The notes beneath the pieces were generated by a model. It worked only from the letters and a program-made list of their open reading frames with translations, was not told where the DNA came from and did not search any database. The position numbers were made by a program, and so were the translations under genes. Shown piece by piece: positions 51,528 to 59,543 of a DNA stretch of 64,000 nucleotides (its first letter is position 1; each line of letters starts with the position of its first letter). This stretch comes from Pseudoalteromonas rubra (lineage in GTDB: Bacteria; Pseudomonadota; Gammaproteobacteria; Enterobacterales; Alteromonadaceae): NCBI RefSeq assembly GCF_000967655.1, contig NZ_JXYA01000047.1, positions 1 to 64,000 of the forward strand, in the 5' to 3' direction.

Positions 51528-51554
51528 TTAACAAAACACCGACAGGAGGTTCAC

Positions 51555-51725
51555 ATGTTACGTTGGTCACTTGGATTTTTAGTACTTGCACTGATCAGTG
51601 CCATCTTAGGCTTTGGGGGCATCGCGGGTGCCGCAGCAGGCATAGCGAAGATACTGTTCTTTGTGTTTATCGTCCTGGTTTTGCTGTCGTTTGTATTGCC
51701 TGTGATTAAAAAGCCAAACGCTTAG
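51555..51725 (+). CDS. DUF1328 (YtjA-like) small membrane protein
   Basis: The 56-residue protein starts at ATG 51555 after ACAGGAGG. It contains two hydrophobic helices separated by a Gly/Ala-rich turn (LGFLVLALISAILGFGGIAG then AKILFFVFIVLVLLSFVL), the exact layout of the YtjA/DUF1328 family. Function is unknown; these are common stress-associated inner-membrane mini-proteins. Confidence 0.92.
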   Translation: MLRWSLGFLVLALISAILGFGGIAGAAAGIAKILFFVFIVLVLLSFVLPVIKKPNA

Positions 51726-51766
51726 CAGCCAAAAGTAACCTCATTGAATTTATTAAGGAGCATATT

Positions 51767-51958
51767 ATGAACCACATTATTACTGCACTACAAGCCACTT
51801 TATTTATCACCGTTTTAGGTCTGGCCGGTTGTTCTGACGGCCCGGCAGAAAATGCAGGCGAGCGCGTAGATGAAGCCATCACAGATGTACAAAACAAGGC
51901 TGAAGACCTGTGCGAGGAAGCCAAAGAAAACCTTAATGCAGAAAACGAAAACTGCTAG
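51767..51958 (+). CDS. Small lipoprotein (entericidin-like size)
   Basis: The 63-residue product has a lipobox (VLGLAG-C at about 17-22). The mature ~41 residues are acidic and helical (ERVDEAITDVQNKAEDLCEE) and carry two further Cys, one at the C-terminus. AAGGAG lies seven bases upstream. Size and charge resemble small stress lipoproteins. No specific role can be given. Confidence 0.82.
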   Translation: MNHIITALQATLFITVLGLAGCSDGPAENAGERVDEAITDVQNKAEDLCEEAKENLNAENENC

Positions 51959-51968
51959 CAGAGGGCAT

Positions 51969-51990
51969 GCCAGCTCAACACTGAGCTGGC
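51969..51990 (+). terminator. Terminator after the small lipoprotein gene
   Basis: GCCAGCTCA-ACAC-TGAGCTGGC is a perfect 9-bp stem ten bases after the stop, followed by CCCTTCGTTT. Confidence 0.75.
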
Positions 51991-52155
51991 CCCTTCGTTT
52001 ACCTTTATTTACTCGCTAACCCCCGCTTGTCTCAGCCTTTTTGTACTTTTGTTTCGAATGTGATTACAATCCGACAACAATTAAGTTAAGCACATTTTGG
52101 GCCCCGCTCGCTTTACCAATCAACGGGCCGCTCCCGAATGTCAAAAAGGACAGAC

Positions 52156-54318
52156 ATGAGAACAATAAAACTAAGCGCTCTCGCTGGAGCCGTCTTACTG
52201 GCCAGCGCATGCAGCCAGACGACTCCTACGCAAAACACAGACACTCAGGCTAGCCAACAACAGGTTCAGCCACCCGTTGCAAAAAAAATACCTCATGTAA
52301 CCGAGATCCACGGTTACAAGCTGGTCGACAATTATCACTGGCTGCGGGATGACACGCGCAGTTCAACTGAGGTGCTGTCTCACCTGGAGCAGGAAAACCG
52401 TTACGCCGACGCAAAGCTTGCGCCGATTGATACGCTGCGCACAACGCTGTTTGAAGAAATAAAAAATAAAATTGCCAAAGACGATCGTAGCGTACCGTTA
52501 AAACGCGGTGATTATTATTACTTCAGTGAAGTAAAGGGCGATCAGGAATACCGTACTTACTATCGCAGCCAACACGCCGATGGCAGTGATGCCACGGAGA
52601 TTTTTAACGCCAATGAGCGCGCCGAAGGTCAGTCGTATTACGGCCTGGGGGCACTGAGTGTGAGCCCGGATGGTAAACTCATGGCGTTTGCGGAAGATAC
52701 CCTCAGCCGCCGTATCTACACAATCAGCGTGAAAAACCTGGAAACCGGTGAAATCTACACAGATAAGCTCGAAGGCGCTGCACAAAGCATTGAATGGGGC
52801 AACGACAATCGCAGCATTTACTACATCAAAAAAGACCCGGTTACTTTGCTGGGTTTCCAGGTCTTTCGCCACGTATTAGGTGAGGACCAGTCAAAAGATG
52901 AACTGGTTTACGAAGAAAAAGATAATACTTACTACACTTATCTGACCAAAAGCAAAGACGGCAGTGAAGTCCATATCGTCCACCATGCGACCGAGTCCAA
53001 AGGACTCTCTATCCTGGATGCCAATAACCCTAAAGCCAAACCGCAACGTCCGCTGCCACGTACTAAAGGCCACGAGTACGGTATGCTTAAACAGGGCGAT
53101 TTCTATTTCATTTACACCAACGACAACGCCGTCAACTTTAAGCTTATGAAAGCCCACAAGAATGACGTAGCGGACAAAAGTAAGTGGAAAACCATCATTG
53201 CACATAACCCAGACGCTAAGCTCGAAGAAGTAGAGCTGTTTAATGATCACCTGGTGTATCAGTCTCGCGTTGAAGGCATAGGCACACTGAATGTGTTAAA
53301 CCTGAAAACCCAAAAACAGCAAACGCTGACCTTTAATGATCCTGCCTATATGGCCTCGATGACAGGTAACTACGAGCTGGACAGCCAGTTTGTCCGGGTT
53401 AGCTACCAGAGCATGACCACGCCCAATACCATTTATGATATTGACCTCAATACGCTGGAAAAAACACAGCGTAAACAAACCAAGGTTTTGGGCGACTTTA
53501 ATGCCGATGACTATGCCTCTGAGCGCCTGTTTATTGAAGCCAGAGATGGGGTTAAGGTACCAGTGACGCTGGTCTATAAAAAGTCGATGTTCAAAAAGGA
53601 CGGCACTAACCCGCTGTTACAATACGGTTATGGCTCTTACGGCTCAACCCGTGACCCTTATTTCCGTGTCAGCACCCTGAGCTTGCTGGACCGTGGCTTT
53701 GTGTATGCCATTGCACATATTCGTGGCTCACAGGCACTGGGCAGACCTTGGTATGAAGACGGTAAAAAGCTGAATAAAAAGAACACCTTTAATGATTTTA
53801 TTGATGTCACCAAGGCACTGGTTAAGTCAGGTTATGGCGACTCTGAGCGTCTTTATGCCCGCGGTGGCAGCGCCGGCGGCCTGTTGATGGGCGCGGTGAT
53901 CAACCAAGCACCTGAGCTGTATCACGGTGTCCACTCTGCGGTACCTTTTGTGGATGTGATCAACACTATGCTGGACGATTCATTACCACTGACCACCAAC
54001 GAATACGACGAGTGGGGCAACCCGAATGAGAAGGTCTATTTTGACTATATGCGCTCATACTCTCCGTACGATCAGGTGAGCGCGCAAAACTACCCCAACA
54101 TGCTGGTCACCACAGGTCTGCATGACTCTCAGGTACAATACTTTGAGCCTGCCAAGTGGGTAGCCAAGCTGCGCGAGTATAAAACAGACAACAACACCTT
54201 GCTGTTAAAAACCGATATGGAAGCCGGTCACGGTGGCGCATCGGGCCGCTTTAAGCGCATCAATGATATTGCCCTGAGCTATGGCTTTATCATTGGTCTG
54301 GCTGAAGGCAAACTCTAG
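52156..54318 (+). CDS. Lipoprotein S9A prolyl oligopeptidase/oligopeptidase B
   Basis: The start at ATG 52156 (AAGGA five bases upstream) gives 720 residues with lipobox LLASA-C near residue 16. The N-terminal beta-propeller region (residues ~50-430) is followed by an alpha/beta hydrolase domain. The catalytic Ser is in GGSAGGLLMGAV (near 576), Asp in TGLHDSQVQYFEPAKWV and His in MEAGHGGASGRFKR. The length and motifs match S9A oligopeptidase B-type enzymes, which cut short peptides after basic residues. Lipidation implies envelope anchoring. Confidence 0.93.
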   Translation: MRTIKLSALAGAVLLASACSQTTPTQNTDTQASQQQVQPPVAKKIPHVTEIHGYKLVDNYHWLRDDTRSSTEVLSHLEQENRYADAKLAPIDTLRTTLFEEIKNKIAKDDRSVPLKRGDYYYFSEVKGDQEYRTYYRSQHADGSDATEIFNANERAEGQSYYGLGALSVSPDGKLMAFAEDTLSRRIYTISVKNLETGEIYTDKLEGAAQSIEWGNDNRSIYYIKKDPVTLLGFQVFRHVLGEDQSKDELVYEEKDNTYYTYLTKSKDGSEVHIVHHATESKGLSILDANNPKAKPQRPLPRTKGHEYGMLKQGDFYFIYTNDNAVNFKLMKAHKNDVADKSKWKTIIAHNPDAKLEEVELFNDHLVYQSRVEGIGTLNVLNLKTQKQQTLTFNDPAYMASMTGNYELDSQFVRVSYQSMTTPNTIYDIDLNTLEKTQRKQTKVLGDFNADDYASERLFIEARDGVKVPVTLVYKKSMFKKDGTNPLLQYGYGSYGSTRDPYFRVSTLSLLDRGFVYAIAHIRGSQALGRPWYEDGKKLNKKNTFNDFIDVTKALVKSGYGDSERLYARGGSAGGLLMGAVINQAPELYHGVHSAVPFVDVINTMLDDSLPLTTNEYDEWGNPNEKVYFDYMRSYSPYDQVSAQNYPNMLVTTGLHDSQVQYFEPAKWVAKLREYKTDNNTLLLKTDMEAGHGGASGRFKRINDIALSYGFIIGLAEGKL

Positions 54319-54335
54319 CACGCTCGTTACACTCA

Positions 54336-54357
54336 TCCCCGGTTGTTCAACCGGGGA
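54336..54357 (+). terminator. Hairpin after the oligopeptidase gene
   Basis: TCCCCGGTTG-TT-CAACCGGGGA is a perfect 10-bp inverted repeat 18 bp after the stop. No U-run follows. Confidence 0.65.
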
Positions 54358-54496
54358 TAGATGCCATAACCATCTGTAAAGTTATGGCATACCTCTCCCG
54401 CTTTTAAATTCGCTGCACTTTTTTTGACAGGCATGACACATTCAGGTCCTGGACACGACTAACCTAATAACATCAACAACAAAAAGCAGGGACAAA

Positions 54497-54985
54497 GTGG
54501 ATACGCAACCTTCATTCGAACAAATGCTCGCTGAGAACGACGGGCGAATACGGTATATCGCTTCACGCTATGGCGGCCCGGGCGAGCGCGAAGATATGTA
54601 CCAGGAGATCCTACTGCAATTGTGGCGCAGCTATGAAAGCTTCTCCGGGCGCGCATCAATCGGCACCTGGGTGTATAAAGTGGCGCTCAACACCGCCAAT
54701 TCATTTGTTAGAAACAGGGTCAAGCGCAACGACCTCCACCACAGCATATCAAATCACGTTGCGCAGCAATCTGAAGCTGAGCATACAGGCTGCCAGGCCG
54801 ATATTCTGACGCAGTTTATGGATCGGCTGGGCGATATTGATGTGGGCGTCCTCATCATGTACCTGGACGGGCTTAAATCGGAGGATATTGCAGAGGTCCT
54901 GGGAATAAGCGATAACGCAGTGCGTTCGCGGATCAAACGCATTAAGCGTGAGTTTGAGCAAAACTTTGTAGGAGATGAGTCATGA
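54497..54985 (+). CDS. ECF-type RNA polymerase sigma factor
   Basis: The 162-residue protein starts at GTG 54497 after AGGGA. Region 2 is at about 15-75 (DMYQEILLQLWRSYESFSGR; TWVYKVALNTANSFVRNRVK). Region 4 is at about 105-155 (VLIMYLDGLKSEDIAEVLGI then SDNAVRSRIKRIKREFE). The next gene overlaps by four bases (ATGA-type) and encodes a membrane protein likely to hold it at the membrane. Target genes cannot be named. Confidence 0.93.
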   Translation: MDTQPSFEQMLAENDGRIRYIASRYGGPGEREDMYQEILLQLWRSYESFSGRASIGTWVYKVALNTANSFVRNRVKRNDLHHSISNHVAQQSEAEHTGCQADILTQFMDRLGDIDVGVLIMYLDGLKSEDIAEVLGISDNAVRSRIKRIKREFEQNFVGDES

Positions 54986-55584
54986 AACTGGATGATCTAA
55001 AGCAAAATTTCGAGCAACAAATTCAATCGAGCAGCTCTGAGGCAAAACTGACATTACAGGTCGACGAACTGAAAGCCAAAACAAAAAAATATCAGCGCGA
55101 CATTAAGGTACGCGATTTTATGGAGATCTCCATTTCATTGCTGCTTATTCCCGTCTGGCTATACGGCCTGACTATCAGTGTAAACTGGATGCAGTCTTTG
55201 GGCTGTGTGCTGGCAACACTCACCAGCTTGTATATTCCATATAAACTGCTTAAAGCCCGACGTCTAACCCCCTGCAAAGATGACAGTATCCGTGCGTATT
55301 TACACCAAGAGCGGCAAAGGCTTGCTCAGCAAAAGCAACTACTGGAGAACATTGTCTGGTGGTATATTGCGCCGGTTTTTGTCAGTGTCATGCTGATCAC
55401 ACTGGGTGCCAATATGGATGACGAAGGGGTGATCCGACTCGCACTTCATATGCAAGTGTATTACCTGCTGGTACTGTTTGGCATGGTGGGGATCTACTTT
55501 TGGAATAAACGCGCTGCCGAAAAAAGGTTTGGTCCTTTGCTTACGCGCGTGGAGCAGCAGCTTAATGAGTTGAGCAACGAATAA
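54982..55584 (+). CDS. Two-to-four-helix membrane protein, putative anti-sigma partner
   Basis: The 200-residue product has a cytosolic N-terminus of about 45 residues. Helix pairs lie at about 48-88 (ISISLLLIPVWLYGL; SLGCVLATLTSLYIPY) and 125-172 (NIVWWYIAPVFVSVMLITL; YYLLVLFGMVGIYFW). The short C-terminal coiled segment is LLTRVEQQLNELSNE. It overlaps the sigma gene's stop by four bases, so the products are made together. I see no HxxxCxxC zinc-anti-sigma motif, so an anti-sigma role rests on gene order. Confidence 0.7.
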   Translation: MKLDDLKQNFEQQIQSSSSEAKLTLQVDELKAKTKKYQRDIKVRDFMEISISLLLIPVWLYGLTISVNWMQSLGCVLATLTSLYIPYKLLKARRLTPCKDDSIRAYLHQERQRLAQQKQLLENIVWWYIAPVFVSVMLITLGANMDDEGVIRLALHMQVYYLLVLFGMVGIYFWNKRAAEKRFGPLLTRVEQQLNELSNE

Positions 55585-55596
55585 ACACATCACGTT

Positions 55597-55622
55597 GAGC
55601 CCCGGCAGGCTTACCGGGGCTC
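55597..55622. terminator. Convergent terminator between sigma operon and aminotransferase gene
   Basis: GAGCCCCGG-CAGGCTTA-CCGGGGCTC sits between the convergent stops at 55584 and 55629. It is a strong 9-bp stem with no U-run on either strand. Confidence 0.7.
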
Positions 55623-55628
55623 AGCGCA

Positions 55629-56444
55629 CTAGATTACCTGAGCAGGCTCCGCCTGATAAGCCTGATGAAGCAGCGTGCGCAAAGACTCAGACTCACTCAG
55701 GCTGTGCCCGGAAATTTCTGCCACCGCCACACCCGGCGTCCAGGAGTTCATCACTACAGCCCCGCGCAGCGATGGCACACGGCTCAAGGTGACCGGCTCG
55801 GTACGCTGCTCGATATTAAGTAACCTTAGCTGCCGCTGTAGCACACTCATCATAGTGCCTTGCAGTTTTGGAGCCTGTGGCCAAATCACCGCTTCGCCAT
55901 CCCAAAAGGCCAGGTTCCAGATGGTTCCCTCACTCAAACAGCCGGTGTTATCTATGAATACCGCATCATCATAACCCTGCTCTACCGCCCTGTGGAGATA
56001 GTAAGTTTTGCTGATTTCGCCGACATGCTTAATGTCTGGCAATGGCCGACTATATTCCGTAGCCAGCAGCGTAAGCGGTCCGGTTGGCCCGTTTGCAGGC
56101 GCGCCAGTGCGCACTATTATCTCAGGTTGACCATGCATGCTGGCAGAGGTGAACTCTCCATGAGCAGAGTACACAGTTACGGTCAAAAAAGCGTCTTTGT
56201 CCGATGCAGCCATAGCAGCGCGCACTGAAGCCAGAATGTCAGCGTCAGGCCGGGCCTGTCCAAACAGCGCCACCGACGCGTTACGTAATCTGTCCAGATG
56301 CAAGTTCATACCTTTTACTCTGCCATCTCGTACCTGCATGGCAGTAAAATGTGCAAAGCCGGCAAAGGCCAGGGGGCTCATCTGTGGCTCTTGAATTAAC
56401 TGGCCATTAAGTACAGTTTGCGGTGTAAAGGTGTGTTCATTCAT
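55629..56444 (-). CDS. Class IV aminotransferase (PLP-dependent)
   Basis: The start at ATG 56444 (MNEHTFTPQTVLNGQLIQ) is preferred, with GGGAG eight bases upstream, giving 271 residues. The family's KTYYLHRAVEQGYDDAVFID segment (PLP Lys in EISKTYYLHRA) and CLSEGTIWNLAFWDGEAVIW are clear. Such enzymes include D-amino-acid and branched-chain transaminases and aminodeoxychorismate lyase; the exact substrate is unclear. A MerR-type promoter with a 20-bp spacer (56485-56516) precedes it and faces a MerR gene, so induction by that regulator is likely. Confidence 0.9.
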   Translation of the reverse strand: MNEHTFTPQTVLNGQLIQEPQMSPLAFAGFAHFTAMQVRDGRVKGMNLHLDRLRNASVALFGQARPDADILASVRAAMAASDKDAFLTVTVYSAHGEFTSASMHGQPEIIVRTGAPANGPTGPLTLLATEYSRPLPDIKHVGEISKTYYLHRAVEQGYDDAVFIDNTGCLSEGTIWNLAFWDGEAVIWPQAPKLQGTMMSVLQRQLRLLNIEQRTEPVTLSRVPSLRGAVVMNSWTPGVAVAEISGHSLSESESLRTLLHQAYQAEPAQVI

Positions 56445-56484
56445 ACAATTAACTCCCGGTTTGAATGCATTGATGGAAGCCAGT

Positions 56485-56516
56485 ACTATAAACCCTGACA
56501 GTACTGTGAGAGTCAA
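56485..56516 (-). promoter_or_regulatory. MerR-type promoter of the class IV aminotransferase gene
   Basis: On the minus strand TTGACT (56516-56511) and TATAGT (56490-56485) are separated by 20 bp, longer than the normal 17. The spacer carries the centred palindrome ACAGTACTGT, flanked by CT.../...AG that extend the dyad. Over-long spacers with a central dyad are the hallmark of MerR-activated promoters. The MerR gene starts 9 bp away on the other strand. Confidence 0.8.
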
Positions 56517-56525
56517 GGGAGCAAA

Positions 56526-56879
56526 ATGAAAATTGGTGAATTATCGAAACAAACAGGGATCAGCATACGTATGCTGCGCTACTACGAAGAGCAGGGCTTG
56601 TTGCACCCCAGGCGCACCCACTCAGGCTATCGAGACTACAACTCAAAGGACATACAAACACTGACACGTATCCAGCTCTTAAGTGCTGCGGGCATGACGC
56701 TCAGTACCATTTTACAGTTCCTGCCCTGTATTCGTGGTGACAGACCTATTTTCGAGCCCTGTGACGAGCTCAGAAACCTGCTACACAGCGAAATCAAAGC
56801 GGTTGAAGCGCAAACGGCGCGGCTGGCCGAGAGTAAAGCAATACTGAGTCAGTTTTTAACAGAGATTGAGCAGGGGTAA
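56526..56879 (+). CDS. MerR-family transcriptional regulator
   Basis: The 117-residue product has an N-terminal winged HTH (MKIGELSKQTGISIRMLRYYE then EQGLLHPRRTHSGYRDY). A dimerisation helix follows, and a short effector tail has two Cys (FLPCIRGDRPIFEPCDELRN). AAGGGAG lies before the start. It is divergent from the aminotransferase gene and probably activates it through the 20-bp-spaced promoter. Inducer is unknown. Confidence 0.93.
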   Translation: MKIGELSKQTGISIRMLRYYEEQGLLHPRRTHSGYRDYNSKDIQTLTRIQLLSAAGMTLSTILQFLPCIRGDRPIFEPCDELRNLLHSEIKAVEAQTARLAESKAILSQFLTEIEQG

Positions 56880-57046
56880 AGTGATTATCTCTGCACTTTA
56901 AAGCTGCATACCACATCTGTAGCGGGGATAAACCACCGCCACCCAAGACAACAGTATTAAAAACACCACATTATGTGTTTATTAAATGAACAAGCCTGAT
57001 AACATAAAAGAAATCACCTATTAACCAAAATTAGAAGGATACTTTT

Positions 57047-57328
57047 ATGAAACTAAAGTCAGCACTGCTACTGGGCGCATTATGGATGCTCCCCTTCAAA
57101 TCGCTCGCAGCTATGGACTTGGCCCAATACAAACACCAAGCGTTATACGGAGATAAAAGCCGCTGCATGGGCGCAAGACCACCGATCCTCATTTCAGAGC
57201 CTATTGACTATGCCCTGCACGTTGGTGCCATAACCGAGCGCGCCGCAATCTGGGGCAAAGCCAATGGCTACTACCCCGTTCTCAGCAGGTTCAACAATCA
57301 GGTGATGTTGATCTGCCAATTATCTTAA
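57047..57328 (+). CDS. Hypothetical secreted protein, 93 residues
   Basis: There is a signal peptide (MKLKSALLLGALWMLPFKSLA-AMD) followed by about 70 residues with two Cys (SRCMGARPPI; QVMLICQLS), possibly one disulphide. No family is recognised. AGAAGGA precedes the start. A perfect hairpin follows the stop, so it appears to be a monocistronic real gene. Confidence 0.75.
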   Translation: MKLKSALLLGALWMLPFKSLAAMDLAQYKHQALYGDKSRCMGARPPILISEPIDYALHVGAITERAAIWGKANGYYPVLSRFNNQVMLICQLS

Positions 57329-57335
57329 CTTGCCG

Positions 57336-57358
57336 GTGCCTCTGACCCTCAGAGGCAC
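57336..57358 (+). terminator. Terminator after the 93-residue secreted protein gene
   Basis: GTGCCTCTGA-CCC-TCAGAGGCAC is a perfect 10-bp stem followed by TTTACT, eight bases past the stop. Confidence 0.8.
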
Positions 57359-57383
57359 TTTACTGCTTAGCTTACTACCTGGT

Positions 57384-58142
57384 TCACGTGCCCTTCAATA
57401 CAGCACATGGTTTTCCAGCAAGATGCAGGCTCACCAGTTGCGTGATCTTATCCTTCAACCAGCCAGGACCAAAGTCGGCAATATCATCATGGCGCGCCTT
57501 GGGGATGGTCACCACACAGCTACCAAATTCGGCTTGATCTGCCTCGCTGGGTAACACGCCCGGGTCTGCCGCAAAGTCGCTGGCACGGATCGACAGTATC
57601 TTGATATCCTTGGTTTTTGGCAGTGGTACACGGCGGTGGTCTAAGGTAATGATCTGTTTCACATAGGGCTTGCCTTCATTGCCCAGCCAGGCAGAAATAT
57701 CACCCCCATTTGAGTGGCCAACCAAAGTTAAATGATTAAAATCGTACCCAGTTATGCTGCGTTGTAATTCCCCCTGTAAAAACGCCAGTGTTTTTGCACC
57801 CCGCTGCCAGTTCTCGCTGCGCGTTTCAAACAAATTACCAGAGACAGACAGCGGTGGATCGCCCGGCAACTCATGCCCGATTGCGACCACCAGGTACCCC
57901 TGTTTATTTAGCACTTTGGCTAAAAAGGTGTAATCGGTATGCGATATACCGTAGCCCGCGCCGAGAAACGCCACCGGGCAAGGGGCTTTGTCACTGCACT
58001 GTGGGTGAGATTCGGGATAAGTGATCTCAACCACAATGGCCCTGTCACGGGCTTTATCGTAAACGCTGACAGGTTGAACGTCAGCCGCTGCTGTATTCAG
58101 CCAGCAGGCAGCTGCCAGACAAAATCCTTTTAAAAACTTCAT
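57384..58142 (-). CDS. Secreted alpha/beta hydrolase
   Basis: The product has 252 residues. The signal peptide is MKFLKGFCLAAACWLNTAAA-DVQ. The nucleophile elbow LVGHSNGGDISAWLG is near residue 147 (GHSNG, GxSxG). A helical lid-like region lies after it, with ARHDDIADFG near the end that probably carries the catalytic His. Sequence features (HPQCSDKAPCPVAFLGAGYG) resemble secreted esterase/depolymerase-like hydrolases. Substrate is not predictable. CAGGAG lies before the start. Confidence 0.88.
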   Translation of the reverse strand: MKFLKGFCLAAACWLNTAAADVQPVSVYDKARDRAIVVEITYPESHPQCSDKAPCPVAFLGAGYGISHTDYTFLAKVLNKQGYLVVAIGHELPGDPPLSVSGNLFETRSENWQRGAKTLAFLQGELQRSITGYDFNHLTLVGHSNGGDISAWLGNEGKPYVKQIITLDHRRVPLPKTKDIKILSIRASDFAADPGVLPSEADQAEFGSCVVTIPKARHDDIADFGPGWLKDKITQLVSLHLAGKPCAVLKGT

Positions 58143-58167
58143 AAAACTCCTGAACTACATTGTTAAA

Positions 58168-58186
58168 AAGCCGCATTATGCGGCTT
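58168..58186 (-). terminator. Terminator of the S41 peptidase gene
   Basis: On the minus strand AAGCCGCA-TAA-TGCGGCTT is followed by TTTAAC, giving a rho-independent terminator between the S41 peptidase and hydrolase genes. The same AAGCCGC stem is reused at 59518-59540. Confidence 0.75.
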
Positions 58187-58354
58187 AAAAACCTCCAATA
58201 CCAGGTTTTGTAACCGGTTCAAAACCTGTTTCCTTTGCTTATGCTGGATGTTATAGCAAGCATCGACAAACTTCAGCGCCAGCAAGATTTGCCGCATGTG
58301 CTCTCCCTTTTTGCCGTGCATGACGAACAGGGAGGCACTTGCGGGAAGAAAAAG

Positions 58355-59353
58355 TTACAGAGTATCGATTTTGTCCTTAATCTGGGCCAGCTGATATTCG
58401 TTATCAGCGACCTTCGCGACGTCTTTGAGCGCCAGTTTATAAGCCGCATTGAAAGCCGCCTCACTGGTCGTGACAATGTCCGGCTTCACGCCGACGCCTT
58501 CCCAGTTGCTTTTGGTTACAGGATTGATAGCCTTGGCAATAGGAATGCCGGCCCGAAAACCGTTACCCAGCTCGTAGTATTGCCAGGGGTTTGCGCCCCC
58601 TTTGGTAACTTCACCCACTAACGTGGCTCTGCCCAGATGCTTCAGGTTGTAGGCAAACTCTTCAGCTGCCGAGAAGGTTCCTTTGCTCGTGAGCACATAC
58701 AAGGGAATGGTCAAATTCGCCTTCGCAGCGACCTCTTTTATGGTATGAAACTCGCGCGTGGTGTTGGTGGTGCGCCAGTAGATGCTATTTAAATGCGTTT
58801 CGGGCTTTAAAAAATAGCTGCTGATCAGCTGTACCATTTCCCCACTACCACCGCCATTTTTTCTCAGATCAATGAGCAAGGCATCGGCATTGGCCACAAA
58901 CTTCATCACCCCTGTCACGGTACTTTTTGAGTCATCCGTAACATTATCAAAGCCCCAGAAGTCAATATACCCGACGTTGCCAGGCAAGATCTCGACCTTG
59001 TTAAAGCCTGAGTTGTTGCGCGCCAGTTTAGCGAACCAGGATTCATTTTTTTTCTGTGCCACAGCACCGCTCGGATCGCGCCACTGCACGCTAAAATGCG
59101 GGTCGGTTTTTTTCAGCTCTGTGGACAACAAAGCGGCTAATTCATCCTGAGTAACAGCGCCGTGAAAGGCTGGGTTATCTTTGAGTTGACGTAAACTCTT
59201 TGTCAGGCCGGGAATTTTGTCTGTTTCAACATAACTGTTTTCAATTTCATTCACTAAAGAGCTGACAACTTCCTGCTTGTTAAGACCCTCATTAGCACTG
59301 CTAATACAAGATAGCAGCGCCAGAGGTAAGCCAAAGTACTGAATAAGCCTCAT
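58355..59353 (-). CDS. S41-family (tail-specific-like) peptidase
   Basis: The 332-residue product has a signal peptide (MRLIQYFGLPLALLSCISSA-NEG). An N-terminal helical region resembles IRBP-type S41 proteins. The protease core has ADALLIDLRKNGGGSGEMVQ, then TSKGTFSAAEEFAYNLKHLG (catalytic Ser in the SAAEEFAY segment), then GEVTKGGANPWQYYELGNGF. No PDZ domain is obvious. Such enzymes act in the periplasm or outside the cell. Confidence 0.9.
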   Translation of the reverse strand: MRLIQYFGLPLALLSCISSANEGLNKQEVVSSLVNEIENSYVETDKIPGLTKSLRQLKDNPAFHGAVTQDELAALLSTELKKTDPHFSVQWRDPSGAVAQKKNESWFAKLARNNSGFNKVEILPGNVGYIDFWGFDNVTDDSKSTVTGVMKFVANADALLIDLRKNGGGSGEMVQLISSYFLKPETHLNSIYWRTTNTTREFHTIKEVAAKANLTIPLYVLTSKGTFSAAEEFAYNLKHLGRATLVGEVTKGGANPWQYYELGNGFRAGIPIAKAINPVTKSNWEGVGVKPDIVTTSEAAFNAAYKLALKDVAKVADNEYQLAQIKDKIDTL

Positions 59354-59517
59354 TTGTAATTCCTTCTAATTATTAGTTATTAGGCAGTTAAGATACCCGA
59401 TTCAGGAAAACGTTCATTTTTTTCTCGCTGTTCAGGCTTTTTCAGCTCATCGCGGGATTGTTGGGCAAAATAAAGGCGCACCGAAGGGTTATTTTGCCTT
59501 TTGCTAACAGACATTAA

Positions 59518-59540
59518 AAAAGCCGCATTGCGCGGCTTTT
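59518..59540 (-). terminator. Terminator of the S9 peptidase gene
   Basis: On the minus strand AAAAGCCGC-GCAAT-GCGGCTTTT followed by further T's forms a rho-independent terminator four bases past the stop. Confidence 0.8.
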
Positions 59541-59543
59541 CCG

